From Gimesia aquarii (GTDB taxonomy: Bacteria; Planctomycetota; Planctomycetia; Planctomycetales; Planctomycetaceae), in assembly GCF_007748195.1 (NCBI RefSeq), contig NZ_CP037920.1, positions 5,237,800 through 5,301,799 of the forward strand: DNA of 64,000 nucleotides, written 5' to 3'. This document shows positions 10,244-19,836 of this stretch, piece by piece. Every line of letters starts with the position of its first letter. Position 1 is the stretch's first letter. The translations under genes were made by a program, and so were the position numbers. The notes under the pieces are model-generated. The model saw only the letters and a list, made by a program, of their open reading frames with translations. It was not told the DNA's origin and made no database searches.

Positions 10244-13222
10244 TTAATTGAGAAAACGAAATTCAGTAGAAGCGAAAAGAATCTGACAATAAGAGGCCCA
10301 CGCTTGTAATCGTGCTGCCGATGAATCGGTACTCGTATTCGCCAGAGATTCAATATACTTGAGCGCTTCAGTCTGTTCTGCTGCTTCTGCTTCGCGTCCC
10401 AGACAAGTCAAATATAACTGAGATATTCTTTCCTGATCATTTTGTTTTGTATCTGCTAATAAGCGCTGCGCAGTGACTTGCGCCTGCTCCACCACAAACG
10501 GGCTATTCATCATAAACAGCGCCTGGGCGGGAACCGTTGTCACCGGACGATTTCCGACCAGCATTTCCGGTGCAGGAAAATCAAAGACCGCCAAGGCAGC
10601 CGGCACACTTCCCCGCACGATGGGGAGATAGACACTGCGACGGTACTGATTTGGATTCACTTTCACTTTTTGATTCTTGTTGGGATTTACCGCTTGCTCT
10701 GGGTAATGGTCGACTGAAGAACCGCCCTGCTTCAAATCGATCTTACCGGAAATCGACAATACCGCATCCCGAATACTTTCCGCTGACAACCGCCTGCGAT
10801 TCATCCGCCAGAGGTGATAATTTCCCGGATCTTTCTCATATTGAGCCGCACTGAATTCCGAACTCAAACGGTATGTCTTGCTCAGCATAATCTGACTGAT
10901 GAGAGTTTTGATTGACCAACCTTCTTTAACAAAGCGAATCGCCAGATAGTCTAACAGTTCAGGATGTGTGGGCTGTTCTCCCAGGTGACCAAAGTTATCG
11001 ACACTACGCACCAGGCCATTTCCAAACAAGTGTTTCCAGACCCGATTCACAATTACGCGGCTCGCCAGTGGATTCTCGGGACGACTCAACCAGTTCGCCA
11101 GTTCCAGACGTCCACTCTGACGCGGACTAACAGGACGCGATTTTACAACAGAGGCAATCGTCAAAAACCCGCGATCGACTTTGTCACCCAGTTGATGAAT
11201 ATTCCCTCGTCGCGCGATACGATAATCTCCTGGTTCAGGCTGCTCACCTACGGCGAGTGCCACCGGTGCCGGAGGCGGTGCCTGCTTTTTCAACTCGGCA
11301 ATCTGCGACTTTAGTTTTTTCACAGCAACCTGCAGACTTTTAATCTTCTTCTGCCTGGTGGTATTCCCAGGCTTTCGTGCTTCGATAGCTCCGGCCAGAG
11401 CAGCCTCTTGTTTTGGCAATTCAAACTGTGGAAGAAACTGAACGGCATCCACAATCACATAACCTGAAGTGTCTTTATTCGAGATGACAACCGAACTGGT
11501 TTTACCGGCTTCAAATTCAAAGCGGCCCAGTGAGACAAACATACCATCAATGGGACCTTGTTTTGTTTGGTTGACATAAACCGTCTTCGCACCTTGATGC
11601 GAATGAATCGTCACAGGCACACGATTGGCACGCCCGTTACTGCCTGCAAAGGCAAAACGAACTTCATACTTTCCGGCTGCGGGCAGATCGGGGACAAAAC
11701 GAACTGATTTCTCCCCTTTACTCTGATTAAGATCATGTATGTAACCGATCCCTAAATAATTTTTAGAGTAAACCGATTCTTTCCAATCACCTGTTTTCAC
11801 CGCGTGCACGTCATCAACGATAATCCCAGGCAGTGACTTTAAGTGCTCCTGCTGATCTTTTTTGTTCTGAAGCGTTTTGAGTTCTTTTGAACTCGCTTTC
11901 AGTTTCTTTTCCAATGACTTCAACTGTGACTGATACTTTTCCAGTGCCGCCGCATGCTCTGGTTTGATCGGCAAAGGACGTGTCATCCAGCCGGAAACAA
12001 ACTGGTTATTTAATCGATTCCCCCGCACCGTTTCCGTACTGCGGAAGATACCCGCCAACGCGTAATAGTCGGTCATGGGAATCGGATCGAACTTATGGTC
12101 ATGACAGCGGGCACATCCCAAAGTCATCCCCATAAAAGCGCGACCAGTTACGTCGATCTGCTCATCAACGACATCCATACGTAATTTCTCTTTATCCCGC
12201 TCACTGAGCATTTTGGCTCCCATCGCCAGAAATCCGGTGGCGATGATATTGCGAGACAACTCGGCATCATTCTCATAAGGCAGGAGATCACCGGCAATCT
12301 GCTCGCGGATAAATTCATTGTACGGTTTGTCTGCATTGAACGCCTGGATGACATAATCGCGATACCGCCACGCATTATAAAACGTCAGGTTAATATCGAG
12401 GCCATTCGAATCGGCATAGCGGGCAAGGTCGAGCCAGTGCCGTCCCCAGGTTTCACCAAACTGAGGCGTATTCAACAATCGATCAATCAGATGCTCATAA
12501 GCCTGTGGCGACTTGTCATTCAGAAACTTCTGAATTTCTTCAGGTGACGGAGGCAGACCGGTCAAATCAAAATAGACACGCCGAATCAATGTGCGTCTGT
12601 CAGCATCTGACACGGGTTTCAGCTTAGACTGTTCCAGCTTCGCAAGAATAAAGCGGTCGATAGGATTCGTAGCCCATGTTTTATCTTTGACGTCCGGAAT
12701 CTTGGGATTCTTCAAAGGTCGAAACGACCAGAACTCGCGTTCTTTATCAAAGTCAATCGCCAGTTGTTTTTTAGTTTTGGGACGACTCGTTGCTTTTCCC
12801 TTACGTGGATCGGGCGCCCCCATTTGAATCCACTTTTTAAAATCGTTAATGACTTGTGCCGGTAACTTCTCATCCGGCGGCATCGCATAAAAATCAGGAT
12901 CGTGCTCAATTGCCTGCAGTATTAAACTCTGCTTGAGGTTTCCAGGTACGACTGCTTTGCCGGAGTCGCCCCCCTGCAACATTCCTTCTCGTGTGTCGAC
13001 CACAAAAGACGCACTTTCGACATCGGGTTCGCCGGAATGGCATTCATAACAATGTTCTACCAGAACGGGACGAATTTTCTTCTCAAAGAATTCTATGCCC
13101 GCTTGCTGATTCTGAGCAACTGCTTTTTGTTTGGGAGCTTGAGCGCTCACCGTCTGCTCGTTAACGAAAGTCAAAGCAGGTACGAATACAATCAGGAATG
13201 AAAAATAGAGGTAAGACCGCAA
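10244..13222 (-). CDS. PSD1-type planctomycete cytochrome c protein with inserted golvesin-like domain
   Basis: The open frame extends to a TTG at 13261, but AAGGAG at 13230-13235 sits 7 nt before a TTG at 13222. Starting there gives a clean signal peptide, MLRSYLYFSFLIVFVPALTF, and about 992 residues; a GTG at 13225 is the alternative. Domains in order are PSCyt1 with haem motif CYECHSGEPDVES, DUF1549 with CARCHDHKFDPIP, a coiled coil, a beta-sandwich insert, a second helical linker, and DUF1553 (NPLASRVIVNRVWKHLFG). The insert runs from about VDDVHAVKTGDW to VIVDAVQFLP and resembles golvesin/xanthan-lyase C-terminal domains. Haem binding and export follow from the motifs; the substrate is unknown. 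The paired DUF1501 gene follows after 22 bp. Confidence 0.92.
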   Translation of the reverse strand: MRSYLYFSFLIVFVPALTFVNEQTVSAQAPKQKAVAQNQQAGIEFFEKKIRPVLVEHCYECHSGEPDVESASFVVDTREGMLQGGDSGKAVVPGNLKQSLILQAIEHDPDFYAMPPDEKLPAQVINDFKKWIQMGAPDPRKGKATSRPKTKKQLAIDFDKEREFWSFRPLKNPKIPDVKDKTWATNPIDRFILAKLEQSKLKPVSDADRRTLIRRVYFDLTGLPPSPEEIQKFLNDKSPQAYEHLIDRLLNTPQFGETWGRHWLDLARYADSNGLDINLTFYNAWRYRDYVIQAFNADKPYNEFIREQIAGDLLPYENDAELSRNIIATGFLAMGAKMLSERDKEKLRMDVVDEQIDVTGRAFMGMTLGCARCHDHKFDPIPMTDYYALAGIFRSTETVRGNRLNNQFVSGWMTRPLPIKPEHAAALEKYQSQLKSLEKKLKASSKELKTLQNKKDQQEHLKSLPGIIVDDVHAVKTGDWKESVYSKNYLGIGYIHDLNQSKGEKSVRFVPDLPAAGKYEVRFAFAGSNGRANRVPVTIHSHQGAKTVYVNQTKQGPIDGMFVSLGRFEFEAGKTSSVVISNKDTSGYVIVDAVQFLPQFELPKQEAALAGAIEARKPGNTTRQKKIKSLQVAVKKLKSQIAELKKQAPPPAPVALAVGEQPEPGDYRIARRGNIHQLGDKVDRGFLTIASVVKSRPVSPRQSGRLELANWLSRPENPLASRVIVNRVWKHLFGNGLVRSVDNFGHLGEQPTHPELLDYLAIRFVKEGWSIKTLISQIMLSKTYRLSSEFSAAQYEKDPGNYHLWRMNRRRLSAESIRDAVLSISGKIDLKQGGSSVDHYPEQAVNPNKNQKVKVNPNQYRRSVYLPIVRGSVPAALAVFDFPAPEMLVGNRPVTTVPAQALFMMNSPFVVEQAQVTAQRLLADTKQNDQERISQLYLTCLGREAEAAEQTEALKYIESLANTSTDSSAARLQAWASYCQILFASTEFRFLN

Positions 13223-14316
13223 CACAGTTCTCCTTCTCGAAACCGTGAATGATGAACACAATCAATACGCTAACGGAAATCAAACTCTTAAGGATGGATG
13301 AGGTTCAGGCCGGGAGGAAGTTTGTTTGATCATTCGGATCGAGCCTGAATTTCAATCATCGGTCATTGTAATCCAAAAATGGTTGAATATGAACTAAATA
13401 AAGTCATTTTTTACCTTTTTAAGACAGTTCTAACTTAGAAATTACCAAACTAGCGTCAAACCGAACCCATTAGATACGAACAAACAGAATGCTCCCAATA
13501 ATCGGACCCAACAAACTAAAAGAAAACCTCCTCTCCTATTTCCTTAATGAACTAAAATTAATCCATTCCCCCGGTTCAGTTAGATTTCGACACCTGTATT
13601 TGAAATCAACAAATCATCTTGACATTTTCACGACTCCAAAACCTCTCGTTTTCCAAGAGACAAACCACACCTTGACACAGCCGCGCCTCTCGCGAAACTC
13701 CGTTTCTGCGTCGCGCGCGCGAGGCAACGTTTTTTTGGATAGTAATGACTTTCGCAGCTGCGAATACTTTCACCATAAAACCCGCTAGGCGTTCGAAATT
13801 TTTCAAATACCTTCTCAAGTTCAGTTCTCGATGCTCACTACCATTTTGATCCCAAATGGTCTGTTCTTTACTAAAACCACGACCTGCGCGAACGCGCAAA
13901 TACCATATCTCAGACAAAACTGCGCAAATCATTCGCTTGACCGCCTCATGCAGTTCACCAAAATGCGACGTCGTTGAAAAGAAGCGCATCAAACAATCAA
14001 CCGAGACCAAACAGACCAGCAATGTAATTCCCCTTCTGAAACAGACCCACTAAAATGATAGACAGAGCATGTGGAAGACTTTGACTTTCTGCGCAAGGCT
14101 CAACTCAGATTCCATTCGGATTCATTCATTGTAGTTGATCGCATTCCATCGTCTGAGATGAAAATCCGGCAGTAGTGCAAACCGAGACTGATTCTTGAAA
14201 TCAGCAAGATTTATTTTGCACTGTCGAATCTGGTTCTTATAATGAACAACACACAGCACACACACCTTCACTTAAACTTTCCTCCTGAATCGTTTAGCCC
14301 ACCTGGAGAGAATCTC
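13223..14316. other. Long intergenic region with no recognised gene
   Basis: About 1.1 kb separates the minus-strand PSD1 gene from the plus-strand oxidoreductase. The left part is AT-rich and probably carries the PSD1 promoter. Around 13680-13740 lies a GC-rich patch with complementary CTCTCGCG and CGCGCGAG runs that could fold. A 138-codon minus-strand frame (13606-14022) runs through it, but its translation shows no family motif, signal peptide or ribosome-binding site, so I do not call a gene. It could be a decayed gene or a structured RNA. Confidence 0.4.
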
Positions 14317-15630
14317 ATGGATCGCAGAAAGTTTCTACAAAATTCCGCCGCTGGAATCACAGCCACAATCGCCCTGGATGAAGTCGCGAAGGCCTCTGCC
14401 AGCGAACGTATTCGCGTTGGAATGATCGGCGCCGCGGGCCGTGCGTCTGCCCTCAATAAATACTTTGCCGCGAATCAGAATGCAGAAATTGCCTCGATCG
14501 CCGAGATTGATTCCGCCCGTCTGGGAAATACCGTCGAAACCGTCACGAAGTTGCAGGGTAAACAACCCCAGATCTTTCAGGACTTTCGCCGACTGATCGA
14601 TGACAACAGCATTGATGCCATCGTGGTGGGAACCCCCGATCATTGGCACGCTATTCCGACCATCCTCGCCTGTCAGGCCGGGAAAGATGTCTATGTCGAA
14701 AAACCGGACGGCCACAATATTGTGGAAGGCCAACGCATGGTGGCTGCGCTGAAAAAACACAAACGCATCGTGCAAATGGGCTCACAACATCGTTCTACAG
14801 AACGCTTGAAATCCGCCCTCGAATATATCCGTAGCGGTGCACTCGGTCGTTGCCTGGTTGCGAAAGCCTGGGAAAGCACGCGTCAGGGAAATATCGGAAA
14901 CCCACCGGACAGCACTCCCCCCAAAACCGTTGACTACGATATGTGGCTCGGTTCCGCCCCCAAACGGCCGTTCAACCGAAATCGATTTCATGGCCGCTGG
15001 CGCTGGTTCCATGATTACGGCACCGGAGACCTCGGCAATGATGGCGTGCATCGACTCGATATGGCGTTCGCAGCCCTCAACGCCGCCTGTGAGGCACAGG
15101 GAGACGAAGCGGTCTCGCTCCCCACAAAAATTTCAGCGACCGGCGGAAAATGGTATTTCGACGACATGCAGGAATGGCCTGACACCTTGCAGGTCACTTA
15201 CGAATACACGAGCAAAACTCCGAAAATCCTGACTTATGAAATGCGAATCTGGGCTCCCTACCATTACCATGGTGAATCCGAAGGCGCCGTAATCTATGGC
15301 GACAAAGCCCACATGACCATCGGTAACAGCCGTTGGCGCGTCTACGGAAACCGCGGTAAGTTAATCAAGGAAGTCAAAGGGGGCAGCAACGCCGCGGCTC
15401 ACGTAGCAAACTTCCTGGACTGCATCAAAACCCGCAACAAGCCGGTCTGCGACCTGGAAACCGTGGGCCATCCCGCCTCCGTGCTCTGCCATGCCGGCAA
15501 CATCGCCGCCCGCGTCGGACGAACTCTTGTTCTTGATTCCAAAACAGAAACATTCGTCAATGACGACGAAGCAAACCAACTCCGCGGCCGCAAAGAATGG
15601 CGTAAACCCTGGGAATTGCCCGAAGTCTGA
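14317..15630 (+). CDS. Gfo/Idh/MocA family oxidoreductase, Tat-exported
   Basis: This is an NAD(P)-dependent sugar or inositol dehydrogenase-like enzyme of 437 residues. I start it at 14317 and not at an upstream in-frame ATG (14242), because GGAGAG at 14305-14310 is well placed and the protein then begins with the Tat signal MDRRKFLQNSAAG. The Rossmann motif GMIGAAGRASALN, the substrate-domain motif VGTPDHWHAIP and the catalytic-region VEKPDGHNI follow, then HDYGTGDLGNDGVHRLDMA, typical of the planctomycete exported branch. The substrate is probably a sugar or sugar acid, but the sequence does not identify it. It stands alone, with 172 bp to the next gene on the same strand. Confidence 0.93.
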   Translation: MDRRKFLQNSAAGITATIALDEVAKASASERIRVGMIGAAGRASALNKYFAANQNAEIASIAEIDSARLGNTVETVTKLQGKQPQIFQDFRRLIDDNSIDAIVVGTPDHWHAIPTILACQAGKDVYVEKPDGHNIVEGQRMVAALKKHKRIVQMGSQHRSTERLKSALEYIRSGALGRCLVAKAWESTRQGNIGNPPDSTPPKTVDYDMWLGSAPKRPFNRNRFHGRWRWFHDYGTGDLGNDGVHRLDMAFAALNAACEAQGDEAVSLPTKISATGGKWYFDDMQEWPDTLQVTYEYTSKTPKILTYEMRIWAPYHYHGESEGAVIYGDKAHMTIGNSRWRVYGNRGKLIKEVKGGSNAAAHVANFLDCIKTRNKPVCDLETVGHPASVLCHAGNIAARVGRTLVLDSKTETFVNDDEANQLRGRKEWRKPWELPEV

Positions 15631-15802
15631 TTTGACTCACACACACCACATTCAAGAAAAATATCGATTGAATCACTGGCTAACCTGTAGTAAACATCAA
15701 TATTTTTCGTGTCTTTCATTGGAAGAAAAAAGAAGTCATGTCGAATTTTGAGTTTGTTCCAGCCTATTGTGCATTTTAAGAAGGTTAAAGAGGAGTTCGA
15801 TT

Positions 15803-17110
15803 ATGAATTTTCAAAAAGCCTTTTTAGTAAGTGCCATGAGTGCTTGTTCGATCATAAATAATTGTGATCTTTTAAATGGTCAGGAAAATTGTCAGACTGC
15901 GCCAGCATTCAAATGGACTCCATTGATGAGTGAGCAGTCCATTTCGCTAAAGTGCGAGGATTGTTCCATATTAGAGTTTGGAAAATCCTTGAATCAAGCA
16001 CGCGGTGCTCAGAATTTTCCGCTTTCATTTGATGATTATGATAACTACCTAAAAAATGGCTCACTTGCTCTTTCAAAAGAAGTTCTGGATAGAAAAATTT
16101 CACTTAATCTGAATCGAGTTCCATTCTGGGATGCGGTTGGTGGGATTGCGTCTAAGACCAACTTAGGGATTTTGACCGATATTGATGGTTATCCCTATCT
16201 GACTGACGGTCTAGATACACCAAGCAATCACTGGGAAGTTGTTGGCCCCATGTTACTACGTGTGAATTTTGAATTTCCGGAGAAAGAAACTTCTGGTATC
16301 GAGGGGAAAGATAATATTGAAAAAGCAACCCATTTAGAACTGCGGTTCACCTATGGTGATGGAGAAGCCGATCGCTTCGATATGAAACTGAATGAGGTAG
16401 CAGTTATGACGAAATCGAAGCAATTACATCCCGTTAAGCTCAAACGATATTCTGATGGTACACGGTTTGGAAAGATACCATTTGGCCAGGACGAAGTAGC
16501 CATGATTCGTGGCAAAGTGATCGCGAATGTCGCAACGAAATTGCTTTGGTTAAGAATTCATCCCAACTCTATTTGTCAGGACAAGGATTTTGGATTACGA
16601 GCAAAGTGTAGCGAAGTGAAATCAACAAAAGAGTTAATACTTCGCCGAACCAATCGCACTGGAAAGGGTGTCGGTAAAGGGTTTGGAATTAATGGCACAA
16701 CATACTTACCTTCCAAAGGACACGAAAAAATATACTACACAACCATTGAACTCGAGTGGAAGACAGACATCACAGAGAAGCAACAGAGCAGATTGGCAAA
16801 TCAAGTTTCGTGGGATCGTCTTGATACGAATGAAGTTAATTTTATCGAAAAAATAATGCAGGATAATCTCATCTTAGATTTTGTTCGGAATAGACCGAAC
16901 CAAATCAAAACTACCGATGGCAAGGTGCCAGATCGCTCTAACTTCTTCGCAGCAGCACCAAACTCTTTTGTTGAAACGAATATAGATAAAATATTGATTA
17001 CACTTTTTTCAGAAGACCGTAACAAAATTAATATCTGCCACAAATTACTTTTTGCACGCAAGGGTCTACTTAAAGAGAACTTTACAGTAAGCACTGGATT
17101 TGGGAATTAA
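15803..17110 (+). CDS. Secreted protein of unknown function with STN/secretin-like N-terminal repeat
   Basis: The start is ATG 15803, preceded by AGGAG (15791-15795), giving 435 residues; the longer frame from TTG 15767 has no such support. A signal peptide (MNFQKAFLVSAMSACS) leads into a short region whose pattern (SLKCEDCSILEFGKSL, then KISLNLNRVPFWDAVGGIA) resembles secretin/TonB short N-terminal (STN) folds found in planctomycete envelope proteins. The remaining roughly 300 residues are beta-rich with no family I recognise. The gene is more AT-rich than the neighbouring oxidoreductase and has no operon partner, so recent acquisition is possible. Function cannot be assigned. Confidence 0.75.
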   Translation: MNFQKAFLVSAMSACSIINNCDLLNGQENCQTAPAFKWTPLMSEQSISLKCEDCSILEFGKSLNQARGAQNFPLSFDDYDNYLKNGSLALSKEVLDRKISLNLNRVPFWDAVGGIASKTNLGILTDIDGYPYLTDGLDTPSNHWEVVGPMLLRVNFEFPEKETSGIEGKDNIEKATHLELRFTYGDGEADRFDMKLNEVAVMTKSKQLHPVKLKRYSDGTRFGKIPFGQDEVAMIRGKVIANVATKLLWLRIHPNSICQDKDFGLRAKCSEVKSTKELILRRTNRTGKGVGKGFGINGTTYLPSKGHEKIYYTTIELEWKTDITEKQQSRLANQVSWDRLDTNEVNFIEKIMQDNLILDFVRNRPNQIKTTDGKVPDRSNFFAAAPNSFVETNIDKILITLFSEDRNKINICHKLLFARKGLLKENFTVSTGFGN

Positions 17111-17148
17111 TGTTCAAGGGGAGGTAGTACAAGTCCCAATTCCCAAAC

Positions 17149-18516
17149 TCACGACTGATGAATTTTCAGCGGGTTGGTCTCCAGAATGATGTCATTAATC
17201 CCCGTCTGATTAAAGCCTTTGAAACCCTCTTCGCGTTGTAGAATTTCCATGTGAGATCCGATCGCGCCTTCCCTGCGGAAGCGGTCGGCCTCTTCTGCGG
17301 AAATCAAACCTTCCTCAAGCAGTGACATAATCCGCGACTCTTCAACAGCCCAGATTTCACCGGCGGTAAACGCCTGCTTGAGATGCGGTAGATCCGTAAA
17401 CGGTTTCATCGTTTTGACTTCATTTTCGGACGCCAGTTGATCGCGGGCCGCATCGAATTCAAACAGACATTCGAGGTGATGCATGCCCGCCTGCAGAAAT
17501 GCTTCGCCATGCAGACGACACCAGAGTCCCACCGTTCCCAGTTCGTCCAATTCCAGTAACGGCTCATGTGCAAAGTCCTGTGAGACTTCCGCAGGCGACA
17601 AATCGACGTCGGCAAAAATCACCACGCCTGTTGTCGGGTGCTCCAACACTTGAGCCCCCCACCCCGCTTCCTTGCCTGCATAAAAACGTTCTCGCAGGTC
17701 AAAGCCGAGTAGCTCAAACATCGCAATCAAACGTTGAAAATGCTTTCGACTGGAGCGATAGGTATGGTGATCGTGATTCGCCCAACCCAGGCCCATTGTA
17801 TCCTGACGGGCTTTTTGAATGCGGGCGACTCCGTTTCTTTGTTGCCAATACGCACGTTCGGCAGCAAAGAAAAGATCACAAGTGCGATCCACACCCAAAT
17901 CTTCAATCGCAATTTTAATCAGCGACTCGGCGTGTTCAAACCCGGCGATCTCATCTGAAAAATCGCGTTTACGAAGACGAAAGGCTTCAGTATGCGAGAG
18001 CAGATCTTCCAGGTCAGCCTGAAAGGATCTCTCCACGGAATCAAGACGAACACCATGTCTTTCGATGGCGTGTAACTCAAAATCGTTTTCCTGAAACGCC
18101 AGTCGATGTCGCACCGCAGCAGCGATTTCCCCTTCAATCGGAAGTTGTAGCGAATACTGATGAGTGGCTAAGAAATCTACCACAGATTCCACACGCAGAA
18201 ACAGTCGTTCTGCTGACAAGGAACTGGATTGAATCGGCGGAAAATGTGCGGCAACATGTCGAAACAATTTGAAATTAAAACCGGTTACTTCCTCATAACC
18301 TAAACGGATCAAGGTCGCTTCTAACGCGTTGGACCAATGCAGTTCCAAATGATCCACCCAATCAATCAAGCGGGTCCCCGTTTTCGCTTGCAAATCACTC
18401 GCAAATTTTACGAGGGTGGGAGATTGTTGAGAAAACGTTACAATCCGCTCATTCAGAAAGTCGGCTGTCTCGGGAAAGCGTTTCCAGTCATAAGTTGCAA
18501 GTTGTTCGTCAGACAT
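17149..18516 (-). CDS. Two-module VOC-fold protein, possible distant 2-oxoadipate dioxygenase/decarboxylase (DUF1338-like)
   Basis: The protein has 455 residues; its ATG has GAAGGAG placed about 7 nt upstream. Residues 54-116 (VDHLELHW ... RLFLRVESVVDFL) and 248-315 (NHDHHTYRSS ... VIFADVDLSPAEVS) each show the beta-alpha-beta pattern of vicinal-oxygen-chelate enzymes. The second module resembles the DUF1338 core: a DH-x-x-(F/Y)R start, a helix ending in LGF, and an IF-x-x-VDLS end. DUF1338 enzymes (HglS of Pseudomonas putida) convert 2-oxoadipate to 2-hydroxyglutarate in lysine breakdown. The gene is divergent from a saccharopine-dehydrogenase-like gene and an ALDH7 gene, which supports this role. 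I cannot place all three metal ligands, so the function is a hypothesis; it could be another VOC enzyme. Confidence 0.6.
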   Translation of the reverse strand: MSDEQLATYDWKRFPETADFLNERIVTFSQQSPTLVKFASDLQAKTGTRLIDWVDHLELHWSNALEATLIRLGYEEVTGFNFKLFRHVAAHFPPIQSSSLSAERLFLRVESVVDFLATHQYSLQLPIEGEIAAAVRHRLAFQENDFELHAIERHGVRLDSVERSFQADLEDLLSHTEAFRLRKRDFSDEIAGFEHAESLIKIAIEDLGVDRTCDLFFAAERAYWQQRNGVARIQKARQDTMGLGWANHDHHTYRSSRKHFQRLIAMFELLGFDLRERFYAGKEAGWGAQVLEHPTTGVVIFADVDLSPAEVSQDFAHEPLLELDELGTVGLWCRLHGEAFLQAGMHHLECLFEFDAARDQLASENEVKTMKPFTDLPHLKQAFTAGEIWAVEESRIMSLLEEGLISAEEADRFRREGAIGSHMEILQREEGFKGFNQTGINDIILETNPLKIHQS

Positions 18517-18703
18517 GTTTTATCTCCTTCAAACTTCATTCTTTCCTCTCAGAATTAAGAGTCAAGTCGCCTTTCTCTTTTAATACGATAATTATCCGTA
18601 AAACCGTAACTCAATCAGAAACGACTTTTCCAACGTATATAATTAAGTAGAGACTGATCTACTGAGAATACCACATCTTGAATTCACGTCTGGAGGACCT
18701 GGA

Positions 18704-19828
18704 ATGTCTCAAACCATCTTACTCATCGGCGCGGGAAAAATCGGACGCATGATTGCATCCTTGCTTAACGATTCCGGCGATTATCAACTGCGAATCGCGG
18801 ACCGTGTTCCCGCTGCCTTGGAACGAATACAGAAACGTATTCCTTCCGCTGAAACCTATGCCCTGAATGCCGACTCGCATGCGGAACTGGTCCACATGAT
18901 GCAGGGTTGCACTGCAGTCATCTCGGCTTTGAGTTTTCGAGAAAACCCGGGCGTCGCCCGCGCTGCGTTAGAAGCAGGCATTAACTATTTTGATCTCACC
19001 GAAGACCGGCAGACAACGGTCGCCGTCAAAGAGATCGCCGACGATGCCGTCCCCGGTCAGGTGTTTGTTCCTCAATGTGGTCTGGCTCCCGGCTTTGTGA
19101 CGATTGTGTCAAAACATGTGATGGAATGGTTTGATGAGATCGATACCATTCGCATGCGCGTCGGTGCATTACCCCAACACCCGACCAATGCACTCTCCTA
19201 TAATCTCACCTGGTCTACCGACGGCCTGATTAATGAATATTGTAATCCCTGCGAAGAGATCCACGCGCACGAAATCAAGAACCGGCTCCCTTTGGAAGGA
19301 CTGGAACAGTTTACCCTCGATGGCAATGTTTATGAGGCCTTTAATACTTCCGGGGGCCTGGGAACGTTATGCGAAACGATGCATGGGCAGGTTCGCGAAT
19401 TGAACTACAAAACGATTCGTTACCCCGGCCATCACATGTTGATGAAGTTCCTGCTGCAGGATCTCAGGCTCGCAGACCGTCGTGAATTACTGAAGGATGT
19501 GATGGAACACGCTATTCCCATCACATTTCAGGATGTCGTGATCGTGTTCTGCACTGTCACAGGTAAACGAAATGGACAATTTGTTGAAAAAAGCGACTTG
19601 CGCAAACTCTATGCGCAGGAAGTCAAAGGAGAACAGTGGAGTGCGATTCAATTGACAACAGGAGCCGGTATCTGCGCTGTCGTCGATCTGGTTCAGCAGG
19701 ATCAGATAAATGGAACCGGGTTTCTCAAACAGGAAGATGTGCCGTTCGATCTGTTTATCAATAACCGATTCGGTCGTTACTATCAGACAGATAGTCTTCT
19801 CTCTGAAAAATCGAATTTTATCAAGTGA
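18704..19828 (+). CDS. Saccharopine dehydrogenase-like NAD(P)-binding protein
   Basis: This 374-residue protein begins with a Rossmann fold, TILLIGAGKIGRMIASLL (GAGKIG near residues 8-13), followed by IADR and the family sequence VISALSFRENPGVARAALEAGINYFDLTED. The central GLAPGF and the C-terminal substrate domain are also typical of the saccharopine dehydrogenase superfamily. These enzymes cleave saccharopine to glutamate and aminoadipate semialdehyde, although some members act on carboxynorspermidine or lysine directly. The start is supported by GGAGG (18692-18696) before the ATG. A TATAAT-like box at 18638-18643 is a weak promoter candidate. The ALDH7-like gene follows after 8 bp, which strongly supports a lysine-catabolic role. 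Confidence 0.88.
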   Translation: MSQTILLIGAGKIGRMIASLLNDSGDYQLRIADRVPAALERIQKRIPSAETYALNADSHAELVHMMQGCTAVISALSFRENPGVARAALEAGINYFDLTEDRQTTVAVKEIADDAVPGQVFVPQCGLAPGFVTIVSKHVMEWFDEIDTIRMRVGALPQHPTNALSYNLTWSTDGLINEYCNPCEEIHAHEIKNRLPLEGLEQFTLDGNVYEAFNTSGGLGTLCETMHGQVRELNYKTIRYPGHHMLMKFLLQDLRLADRRELLKDVMEHAIPITFQDVVIVFCTVTGKRNGQFVEKSDLRKLYAQEVKGEQWSAIQLTTGAGICAVVDLVQQDQINGTGFLKQEDVPFDLFINNRFGRYYQTDSLLSEKSNFIK

Positions 19829-19836
19829 GCTAAACT

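Noticed and set aside
13489-13788. 99-codon plus-strand open frame
   Set aside because: No recognisable motif and no ribosome-binding site; it overlaps the minus-strand frame in the same unexplained region.
13606-14022. 138-codon minus-strand open frame
   Set aside because: No ribosome-binding site, signal peptide or family motif; the residue mix looks like translated non-coding DNA. Kept only as part of the unexplained region.
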